From Clostridiaceae bacterium (GTDB lineage Bacteria > Bacillota > Clostridia > Oscillospirales > Acutalibacteraceae): 64,000 nucleotides of DNA. Shown piece by piece: positions 7,927-14,248 of the stretch. Each line of letters opens with the position of its first letter. Positions within the stretch are counted from its first letter, which is position 1. The notes under the pieces were generated by a model that did not search any database, was not told the origin of the DNA, and saw only the letters and a list, made by a program, of their open reading frames with translations. Made by a program: the position numbers and the translations under genes. The DNA lies in NCBI GenBank assembly GCA_030530095.1, contig JAUMVO010000010.1:1-64000 (forward strand), given 5' to 3'.

Positions 7927-9135
7927 ATGAAGTACTCAAAAAATGAGGTACTGCAATTCGTAAACGAGGAGGACGTTAAGTTCATCCGACTTGCCTTCTG
8001 CGACGTTTTCGGCAAGCAGAAGAATATTTCCGTTATGCCCGACGAATTGCCTCGAGCCTTTGAATACGGTATTGCCATTGACGCCTCATCCATTGACGGC
8101 TTCGGGGACGAAACGCGTTCCGACCTTTTGCTTCATCCCGATCCCGAAACTCTCATGACGCTTCCGTGGAGACCGGAGCACGGTAAGGTTGTCAGAATGT
8201 TCTGCAGCATCACTTATCCCGACGGAAGACCGTTCGAGTGCGACACGAGAAGCCTTCTTAAAAAGGCGGTTGAGGCCGCAGAGGATGCAGGCTTCTGTTT
8301 TCAGTTCGGCGCCGAACAGGAATTCTATCTGTTCAACCTTGACGAAAACGGCGATGCGACAAACGTGCCTTACGATAAGGCGAGCTATATGGATATCGCT
8401 CCCGAGGACAGGGGCGAGAATATACGCCGTGAAATCTGTCTCACTCTTGAACAGATGGGCATAAAACCCGAGAGCTCGCACCACGAGGACGGCCCCGGAC
8501 AGAACGAAATAGACTTCCGCTATTCCGATGCGCTTGCCGCCGCCGACAACGCAATCACCTTCCAGAACGTTGTCAGGACAGTTGCGCGCAGAAACGGACT
8601 GTACGCCGACTTCAGCGCCAAACCCCTCGAAAACGAACCCGGTAACGGCTTCCATATAAATATGTCCGTCAAGCCGAGCAACAATTCCGAAAACCTCTGC
8701 TATATGATAGCGGGCGTGCTTGAAAAGATTAAGGATATCACCGTTTTCCTCAACCCGACCGAAAACTCATACAGGCGTTTCGGTCAGAGCAAGGCTCCGT
8801 ACTTCGTTTCCTGGTCGAGCGAGAACCGTTCCCAGCTCGTTCGTATTCCCGCCGCTATCGGCGAATACCGCCGCGCAGAGCTGCGCTCACCCGACCCGAC
8901 GGCAAATCCTTACCTTGCGTTCACACTGCTCATTTACGCCGGTCTGTACGGACTCAAGAATAAGCTTGACCTTCCGCATCCGGTAAACATAAATCTGTTC
9001 AAGGCTGGCGAGGATGCCACAAAGGATTTCGACCGCCTTCCGGGCACACTCGCCGAAGCGTGCAAAATTGCAACCGAGAGCGATTTCGTTAAAAAATACG
9101 TTCCCGCGGAAATACTCGAAATCTATTCAAAATAA
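7927..9135 (+). CDS. glnA: Glutamine synthetase, type I-like
   Basis: A second glutamine synthetase (402 aa), unrelated in length to the GSIII at the left. It has the beta-grasp start (VKFIRLAFCDVFGKQKNI), FGAEQEFYLF, the metal/substrate loop GNGFHINMS, KAPYFVSWSSENRSQLVRIP and RAELRSPDPTANPYLAF. It is somewhat shorter than typical GSI (about 440 aa), and I see no clear adenylylation-site Tyr context. It follows the GXGXG subunit by 26 nt behind AGGAAGG and is probably in the same operon, so the GS-GOGAT cycle is encoded as a unit. Substrate specificity other than glutamate is possible for short GSI-like enzymes. Confidence 0.88.
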   Translation: MKYSKNEVLQFVNEEDVKFIRLAFCDVFGKQKNISVMPDELPRAFEYGIAIDASSIDGFGDETRSDLLLHPDPETLMTLPWRPEHGKVVRMFCSITYPDGRPFECDTRSLLKKAVEAAEDAGFCFQFGAEQEFYLFNLDENGDATNVPYDKASYMDIAPEDRGENIRREICLTLEQMGIKPESSHHEDGPGQNEIDFRYSDALAAADNAITFQNVVRTVARRNGLYADFSAKPLENEPGNGFHINMSVKPSNNSENLCYMIAGVLEKIKDITVFLNPTENSYRRFGQSKAPYFVSWSSENRSQLVRIPAAIGEYRRAELRSPDPTANPYLAFTLLIYAGLYGLKNKLDLPHPVNINLFKAGEDATKDFDRLPGTLAEACKIATESDFVKKYVPAEILEIYSK

Positions 9136-9172
9136 CCGACTGAATCAAAACTGACAGAAAGGGGAGAAAGCC

Positions 9173-9757
9173 ATGAGCCTTAAAGAGCAAAGCTACAGCG
9201 TGCTGATAATTTCCGCCGCTGAGGGCTTCAGCAGTGCTGTGCGGTCCGTTCTCCCCGAAAACAGCTTTGAACCCGTTCACATCGCTGAAAACGTCAGCCG
9301 CGCCAAGCGTATGCTCGCCGAACGCGACTACGATCTGGTAATAATCAATTCACCGCTTCCCGACGACGTCGGTGTGAACCTTTCGATTGACATATGTTCC
9401 GACAGCAACTCCGCCGTACTGCTTTTCATCCGCGCGGAACATTTTGAAGAGATTACCGACAAGGTTTCACGCTACGGCGTTTTCACCCTCTCCAAGCCTG
9501 CGACCAAGCTTCTGCTGACAACGGCAATCGGCTGGATGACAAGCGTACGCGAACGCCTTCGCAAAAGCGAGAAAAAAGCAATGACGCTTGAGGAAAAGAT
9601 GGCGGAAATCCGACTCGTCAACAGGGCAAAATGGCTGCTAATCGACAAAAAGAAAATCGATGAGCCCGAAGCTCACCGATATATCGAAAAAGAAGCCATG
9701 AACCGCTGTGTCACAAAAGTTCAGATTGCCAGAGAAATCATCGACAGTTATGATTAA
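9173..9757 (+). CDS. ANTAR-domain RNA-binding antiterminator with degenerate receiver
   Basis: A 194-aa protein: a CheY-like receiver fold (about residues 8-125), a short helix, then an ANTAR domain (about 138-190, with LEEKMAEIRLVNRAKWLL and a C-terminal three-helix bundle). ANTAR proteins bind leader-RNA hairpins and prevent termination. NitR of solventogenic clostridia, beside glnA, is a known relative in the same context. The position of the phospho-accepting Asp reads DLVIINSPLPDD, with Asn where Asp is expected, so control is probably not by phosphorylation. It closes the GOGAT-glnA operon and probably acts on the leaders at 2571-2686 and 2815-2880. Confidence 0.88.
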   Translation: MSLKEQSYSVLIISAAEGFSSAVRSVLPENSFEPVHIAENVSRAKRMLAERDYDLVIINSPLPDDVGVNLSIDICSDSNSAVLLFIRAEHFEEITDKVSRYGVFTLSKPATKLLLTTAIGWMTSVRERLRKSEKKAMTLEEKMAEIRLVNRAKWLLIDKKKIDEPEAHRYIEKEAMNRCVTKVQIAREIIDSYD

Positions 9758-9760
9758 TAT

Positions 9761-9793
9761 CAAGGCACGGATTTTTCCGTGCCTTGTTTTTTT
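9761..9793 (+). terminator. Terminator after the nitrogen operon
   Basis: A CAAGGCACGG/CCGTGCCTTG stem followed by seven T residues, 4 nt after the ANTAR stop. It is also the first of three hairpins that each precede a tRNA-Arg 3'-end remnant. Confidence 0.85.
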
Positions 9794-10241
9794 GCGCGCT
9801 GCAAGGGATGGAGTGTTGCCGACCGAACACTTTTAGTTCAGTACCTCCGACCGTTCATTATTGTTTCCCTTATTAAATACTCAAAAAAATCAGATGCAAG
9901 GGATTTTTTCGGCGGCAACGCCGCCTTCGCCTCGCGCTTCGCACTCGTTGCCCACGTCGGCGAAAACAGTCCACTGGACTGTTTTCTTCCGCTTCGCTTT
10001 GCTCGCTCCCTCCTTGTTCGAATCCCTGCGTTTGTGAAACAAACGAAAAACAAGAGCACAGACATTTTGTCCGTGCTCTTGTTTTTGGCGCGCTGCAAGG
10101 GACTCGCAGGCTCTCGCCTGCGAGAAGGTTCGATTTTATGTCCCTTTTGCTTACGCAAAAGATGGACAAGGTTCGAATCCCTTGTCTAAATTTCTACAAA
10201 CTAAAAACAGGAGCACGGACTAAAGTCCATACTCCTATTTT
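9794..10241. repeat. Degenerate repeats of tRNA-Arg 3' stub plus terminator hairpin
   Basis: A tRNA-Arg 3'-end stub (GCGCGCTGCAAGGGA on the plus strand) occurs at 9794-9808, again at 10088-10102, and in full at the true tRNA half starting at 10242. Each copy directly follows a hairpin and T run (9761-9793, 10051-10086, 10209-10241). Two opposite-facing T-arm-like pieces (GTTCGAATCCCT at 10016 and 10171) lie between them. The overlapping open frames on both strands are low-complexity and resemble spurious proteins often predicted beside clostridial tRNA genes, so I call no gene here. The stretch probably records repeated recombination or duplication at the tRNA 3' end. Confidence 0.6.
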
Positions 10242-10286
10242 TGGCGCGCTGCAAGGGATTCGAACCCCTGACCTTTTGGTTCGTAG
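10242..10286 (-). pseudogene. 3' half of a split tRNA-Arg(ACG) gene (attL)
   Basis: On the minus strand this is the anticodon loop CTACGAA, the 3' side of the anticodon stem, the variable region, the T arm (AGGGG TTCGAAT CCCTT), the acceptor strand GCAGCGC, a G discriminator and encoded CCA. The sequence beyond 10287 does not continue as a tRNA. The missing 5' half is at 23193-23231: its acceptor strand GCGCTGC and anticodon-stem strand TTTGG pair perfectly with this half, giving a 77-nt tRNA. The anticodon-loop sequence TTCGTAG is the recombination core present at both ends. Confidence 0.88.
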
Positions 10287-10402
10287 GATTTTCGATAGCG
10301 TCAAAATACGTGTTCTCATGGTTCCCCGAGATAAAATGTCTGGCATAAAAAAGTGCCGAAATCTAAATAAAGTCAAGCGTTGTAAGGGCTCTGCCAAAAA
10401 AT

Positions 10403-10503
10403 GAGTGGTCAATGAGTGGTCAATTTGCCCAAATGGTCATACCCTCTTTTTTAGCCGTTTTTCATTCTCAAATGTAAAATGAGTGGTCAAATGGTTGGTC
10501 AAA
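10403..10503 (+). repeat. Left-end short direct repeats (probable integrase arm sites)
   Basis: GAGTGGTCAA occurs at 10403-10412, 10414-10423 and 10481-10490, with variants ATGGTCAT near 10433 and TTGGTCAA near 10495. Matching variants occur near the right end (22865-22907). Directly repeated short sites just inside both attachment sites are typical arm-type binding sites of tyrosine integrases. Apart from these repeats I see no gene between 10287 and 10550. Confidence 0.55.
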
Positions 10504-10550
10504 AAACGACAATTTACCAAACAGCCATTTAAGAAAAAAATAAAAGATTA

Positions 10551-10583
10551 ACGGGAGAATCGAGTTCCGCTCTCCCGTTTTTC
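10551..10583 (+). terminator. Intrinsic terminator-like hairpin
   Basis: ACGGGAGA and TCTCCCGT form an 8-bp stem followed by a run of T on the plus strand. No plus-strand gene precedes it inside the element, so it may be left over from a deleted gene or may insulate the chromosome-element junction. Confidence 0.5.
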
Positions 10584-10600
10584 ATTTACCTTTTTGAACG

Positions 10601-11086
10601 TCAAGCTATGCAACCTTTTGCACCACCCCGGTGCAGCCCACTGCATATAAACAATATTAAGAGCCTTTTGAATCTAATGATTTCTACTTTCATCCCAAGC
10701 CGCAGACGGTTTGCAAACTTGTGCGCATAGAAAAACAGGGCTCGGATTCCTTTTTTGGTAAAATCAATCATTCCGCTTCTTTTTTCTATTCCGCCATATA
10801 GCATCCACATAGCGACGTTCTCTTCCTGTGAAAAAGAAAAGCATTTTCCGAAATTCACTTTTTGATAATCATCTGAATTAAATTCAGATCTGTCCGAAAT
10901 ATCGTTCCAAGTTTTCCCATTGCTTAGATAAAGAATTTTGTTATCTCGTATATCAATGATACGATCAATTGTTGAATAGCATTTGTAGTTGTTGTGGCTT
11001 TTTGCTTTTTTCTTTAGATAATTCCAAAGTTCTTCTGAATTTGATACATTACCAGCCAACGACAGTATGTTTTCCTGCTCTATCAT
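10601..11086 (-). CDS. DUF2971-like protein, C-terminally truncated
   Basis: A 161-aa product. The stretch NFGKCFSFSQEENVAMWMLYGG followed by RSGMIDF resembles the conserved core of DUF2971 proteins (CFS...MW..Y...G..I.F), whose function is unknown. They are common in mobile and defence-rich DNA. Family members normally continue for another 100 or more residues, whereas this one degenerates after about residue 125 into IRFKRLLILFICSGLHRGGAKGCIA, which looks like a frameshifted or foreign tail. It overlaps the upstream gene by 4 nt (ATGA), so both come from one former operon. Probably non-functional. Confidence 0.5.
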   Translation of the reverse strand: MIEQENILSLAGNVSNSEELWNYLKKKAKSHNNYKCYSTIDRIIDIRDNKILYLSNGKTWNDISDRSEFNSDDYQKVNFGKCFSFSQEENVAMWMLYGGIEKRSGMIDFTKKGIRALFFYAHKFANRLRLGMKVEIIRFKRLLILFICSGLHRGGAKGCIA

Positions 11087-11421
11087 TTCAACACCTTACA
11101 CTTCTTGTTTCTGTCATTTATAAGTATAAGAAGCTCGTCGGCGTTGGCTTTGGCGAGTTCGTAATCGTCATCATCAACCGCCTGCGAAAAGCTATCGAAT
11201 TTGAGTGTAATCTGCGACTCAACACCCGAAAGAGCGTCGCTTGACATCGGGTCGGAATAGCGGACTGCTTCATAGACGCGCTTCGCCTCAGCTTTTACCG
11301 CATCGGACTTGGCTCTTGACATAGCCGATTCGGCATCAACTGTAAGCATTTTGACAAAAAGAGTCTTTTCCTTGACCTTCTGTCCGAGATTCTGTACCAT
11401 CTCGGCCGCCGCCGGTGGCAT
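11083..11421 (-). CDS. Hypothetical helical protein fragment
   Basis: A 112-aa, almost wholly helical and acidic product (for example AMSRAKSDAVKAEAKRVYEAV and AVDDDDYELAKANADELLILI). I recognise no family. There is no convincing ribosome-binding site upstream of the ATG, and its codon use is like the DUF2971-like gene it overlaps, so it may be the C-terminal remainder of a larger protein whose start was lost when the region to its right was rearranged. Confidence 0.4.
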   Translation of the reverse strand: MPPAAAEMVQNLGQKVKEKTLFVKMLTVDAESAMSRAKSDAVKAEAKRVYEAVRYSDPMSSDALSGVESQITLKFDSFSQAVDDDDYELAKANADELLILINDRNKKCKVLK

Positions 11422-11439
11422 AAATATTTCAAAACAAAC

Positions 11440-11492
11440 AAAGAATCACCCGGGAAGACTCATATTTGAGACTTTTCGGGTGATTTTGTTTT
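11440..11492. terminator. Strong hairpin at the edge of the nested island
   Basis: AATCACCCG at 11444-11452 and CGGGTGATT at 11477-11485 pair to form a long stem with an inner CTC/GAG hairpin. The T-rich flank TTTTGTTTT follows on the plus strand and its A-rich mirror lies on the other side, so it can terminate either way. It lies 15-20 nt before the point where the truncated plsC coding sequence begins. Confidence 0.6.
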
Positions 11493-11507
11493 AATATTCC
11501 TTTTTGT

Positions 11508-12053
11508 TCAAGCGCTCTGCATGTTCATCGTCCGGATATCAAGGGACAGGAAAACATCCCGACAAGCGGTCCCGTGATCATTGCAGCGAACCATATAGCA
11601 AAAATCGACGTCTGTCTCGGCGTGATATCCTGCAACCGTCCCATCCGGTTCCTTGCCAAGGATACGTTTATGGAGAAGCCGGTTCTGCACCTTCTGTTCA
11701 ACGGGGTCGGCTGTATCAAGGTAAATTCCTCCGGGAAAAGCACGGAGGCGATCCGGACCGCGGAGGAAACGCTGAAAAAAGGCGCCGTAGTCGGGATCTT
11801 CCCTGAAGGAAAGCGAAACAAAGCTTCTTCTGCGCTGCTGCCGTTTCGTTACGGCGCCGTCCGCTTTGCCCGGGACACCGGCGCTCCAATCATCCCCTGC
11901 GGCATTTCCGGCGCATACCGGCTGTTCGGGAATTCGCTGCGCGTGCGCTACGGGCAACCGCTGTACGTATCCGAGGAGGAAGACCTGACAGAGGCAAACG
12001 AACGATTGAAAAAAGAAATCGAGGCCCTTCGCGGCGGCGAAGAGCCTCGGTAA
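11508..12053 (+). pseudogene. plsC: 1-acyl-glycerol-3-phosphate acyltransferase, 5'-truncated
   Basis: PlsC family enzyme that would acylate lysophosphatidate to phosphatidate at the membrane. The acyltransferase motifs are intact: NHIAKIDVCL (HX4D) and FPEGKRNK, with PIIPCGISG further on. The homologous frame already exists upstream of the first possible start (GTG 11574), reading VHRPDIKGQENIPTSGPVIIAANH. It then stops making sense near 11508, with no ATG, GTG or TTG in frame upstream. The N-terminal 20-40 residues and the promoter are therefore missing, and this marks the left end of the nested island. Translation from the GTG would keep the catalytic motif but lose the first helix. Confidence 0.75.
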
Positions 12054-12075
12054 AATACGAAAATCCACTGGAAGC

Positions 12076-12804
12076 TTACACGATATGCCGGTCTTTCTTT
12101 GACGCCCTGCCCACCAGCGCGAAGGAAACCGCGAACAGCACAATAATAAACGCGAGGAAATACCATCCGCCGGAGGTCCGCTCCATGGTGGCGATATAAT
12201 CGTAAGCCCCGTGCAGAAGGACCGGAAACAGTACGGACAGAAAACGGCAGGCTTTGGACAGCCCCGGTTTCCCGTAGTTTTCATATTTTCTGGCAAAGCC
12301 GTAGAACACGCCCATAAATACACCGAAGCATGCGTGTCCCGGGATTGCGGTCACCGCCCGTACCACCGCCGTGCGGAAGCCGTACTGCAGCACGTAGCTG
12401 ATGTTTTCCCACAGCCCGAAGCCGAGAGAGGTGAACACCGCGTAGATCACGCCGTCGTACTGCGTTGTAAATTCAGGCGAATTCCAGGAATTGCGCTTCA
12501 GAAAAATGTATTTGGAGCTTTCCTCCGCCACGGCGACGATCACGAAATACAGGATCACGTTATATAAAACGGTGTTTTCCGGCACGGCAAGTCCGAGGAT
12601 CCAGCTGCATACGCGCTCCTCCACCATAGCGAGAAGGGAGGAAAGAATGCCGCCCTTTACAAGCTGCCACATCAGCCACGGGCTTTCTTTCTCATACCGG
12701 TCCGCGCGCCATACGCGCACCATCAGGATGATCGCTGGGATCACGGCGGCCGCGATCAGGAAGAAATTATAGGTCATAATGGGTTCCAGCAAATAATAGA
12801 ACAT
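12076..12804 (-). CDS. PrsW-type intramembrane metalloprotease
   Basis: A 242-aa polytopic membrane protein with the PrsW/CAAX-like signatures: AEESSKY (EExxK) near residue 95, GFGLWENISY, GHACFGVFMGVFYG and a C-terminal HGAYDY. In Bacillus, PrsW makes the first cut of an anti-sigma factor under envelope stress. Here it may process a membrane regulator or serve as another quality-control protease beside FtsH. It is convergent with plsC and lies about 30 nt downstream of the tetR gene on the same strand, so the two are probably cotranscribed and TetR-controlled. No sigma or anti-sigma pair is visible nearby. Confidence 0.82.
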   Translation of the reverse strand: MFYYLLEPIMTYNFFLIAAAVIPAIILMVRVWRADRYEKESPWLMWQLVKGGILSSLLAMVEERVCSWILGLAVPENTVLYNVILYFVIVAVAEESSKYIFLKRNSWNSPEFTTQYDGVIYAVFTSLGFGLWENISYVLQYGFRTAVVRAVTAIPGHACFGVFMGVFYGFARKYENYGKPGLSKACRFLSVLFPVLLHGAYDYIATMERTSGGWYFLAFIIVLFAVSFALVGRASKKDRHIV

Positions 12805-12833
12805 AAAGAACGGACTCCTTTCTGATTATCGAA

Positions 12834-13400
12834 TTATGATATTGAACGCAAGGGCGTTTCACCGGGCTTTACGTCGGCGGATATGATACGCAGGATCTGA
12901 TCCGTCGCCGGGTCCACGTCCGCCCGATCGGCGTGATCCGCCAGATACAGCAGCGAACCGGTCAGGCCCCCCACCCGGTAATACTGCAGCAGCGTTCCCT
13001 CCGGCGCGCAAACGCCCCAGTCGAGGAGCTTTTGCTGCATACGAACCGTAAATTCCATGCACAGGCGGAACACGCCCTCCGTCAGCCCGGCCTTCTGAAT
13101 ATTCTGCAGAACGGGATCGCCGAGAAGGGTCTCAACGAACATCCTCCAGTTCTCTCTGCGGAGAAAATCCGCCGGTGAACGCATCCTCTCTTCGTGGGAC
13201 AGCATATAGTCCCGCATCCGTTTCAGCAGGATCTCATCCTTTGTTTCGTAATTCCGGTAAAACGCCATGCGTGAAACACCGGCCCTTTTGGTAATATCGG
13301 TGATCGTGATCTCCCGATAGGGTTTGCTTTGCATCAGCAGTACAAGTGCCTCATAGATACAGTCCACCGCAAGGCGGTGCGCGCTGTGCTCCTTTTCCAC
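12834..13400 (-). CDS. TetR/AcrR family transcriptional regulator
   Basis: A 188-aa regulator. The N-terminal helix-turn-helix is clear (residues about 10-60, with YREITITDITKRAGVSRMAFYRNYETKDEILL), followed by a helical ligand domain without recognisable specificity. It starts with GTG at 13400 behind AGGGAGGGG. The region directly upstream is the broken end of the inverted cdsA copy, so its native promoter may be lost. Two direct repeats of GGAAACTGT-AC, 20 bp apart, lie between the break and the start and could be an operator. It probably controls itself and prsW. Confidence 0.82.
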   Translation of the reverse strand: MEKEHSAHRLAVDCIYEALVLLMQSKPYREITITDITKRAGVSRMAFYRNYETKDEILLKRMRDYMLSHEERMRSPADFLRRENWRMFVETLLGDPVLQNIQKAGLTEGVFRLCMEFTVRMQQKLLDWGVCAPEGTLLQYYRVGGLTGSLLYLADHADRADVDPATDQILRIISADVKPGETPLRSIS

Positions 13401-13433
13401 GTTACAGTTTCCCCTCCCTTGTCACAGTTTCCG

Positions 13434-14101
13434 CCGACCGTGCCGAACGCCGCGCCGAGCAGCCCGAAGCACAGCAGGGAGAGCCACGAAACGTCGTGGC
13501 CCATAATATGTATCACCAGGCAAAAGATCGCCATACCCAGCACGCTGCCGGCGAGGCCGCAAAAGAAGCCCTCCACGGTTTTGTTCGGACTGATATGGGG
13601 CGCCAGCTTATGCCTGCCAAAGATCTTTCCTCCGAACTGTGCGCCGGTATCCGCGCTCCACGCCGCAATAAACGGGATCAGAACAATCCGCTTGCCGTTT
13701 TCGCCGTCCAGTACTGGCAGTAAAAGGGAGAAGAACGAAGGAAATACGATCGAAGCAAGAAGCAGATACGCTATGGTTTTTGAGCTGTGGTATTGATCTG
13801 CGGCGGCAGAATACAGGAACGCGAAGGTCAGCAAACAAAGTGAAAACAGAAGCGTTCCCGTTTCGGCGACGTCAAAGTACCGCAGCCATGGGACCGCAGC
13901 TGCCGTAAGTAGGCAGACGATTACGGGAACCGGCTTTTGACAGACGCCGGTGGGTACCAGCAGTTCATAGCAACTCATAACAGAGAGCGCGCACGTGAGA
14001 ATCGCGGTTCCCCACAGCGGCGTGAAGAACAATATGGATACGGTAAGCGTGATCCCCGCGAGCGCAACGGCTGTTTTGATCAGCATTTTATTCTTTTTCA
14101 T
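13434..14101 (-). pseudogene. Truncated inverted copy of phosphatidate cytidylyltransferase
   Basis: About 223 codons that match the intact cdsA at 17024 along nearly their whole length (roughly nine of ten residues identical by eye), in the opposite direction. The copy starts well (ATG 14101 behind GGGAGGG) but breaks off after FGTVG, just before the family's C-terminal signature (DLFFSYIKREHGIKD...PEHGGILDRFDS). It then runs out of homology into the tetR leader. Without that signature, which carries catalytic acidic residues, it should be inactive. Together with the intact gene it forms a long inverted repeat around ftsH and dgk. Confidence 0.85.
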
Positions 14102-14148
14102 CCGGAACCCTCCCATACGGTTTTCTTCGGAAAGGATAACACACGCAG

Positions 14149-14208
14149 ATAAACTGAAAAGAAACAAATCGGCCCGTCATTTTCCGCAGTTTCTTTTCAG
14201 TTTATAAT
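14149..14208. promoter_or_regulatory. Divergent regulatory region with a perfect 17-bp dyad before ftsH
   Basis: ATAAACTGAAAAGAAAC (14149-14165) and its exact reverse complement (14189-14205) flank 23 bp. The right arm runs into TATAAT (14203-14208), a -10 box for ftsH without a good -35, as expected of an activated promoter. The left arm faces the truncated cdsA copy. A 13-base piece of the right arm, CAGTTTCTTTTCA, recurs upstream of the response regulator gene (19787-19799). That makes the OmpR-type regulator the likely binder. Confidence 0.6.
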
Positions 14209-14248
14209 TGCATGGTATATTTTGTAAAAAAACAGGGGGAGAAACGCT

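Noticed and set aside
9838..10158. Overlapping frames of about 100 codons on both strands after the ANTAR gene
   Set aside because: They run through hairpins and tRNA remnants, are Arg/Ser-rich and resemble commonly mispredicted proteins near clostridial tRNA genes.
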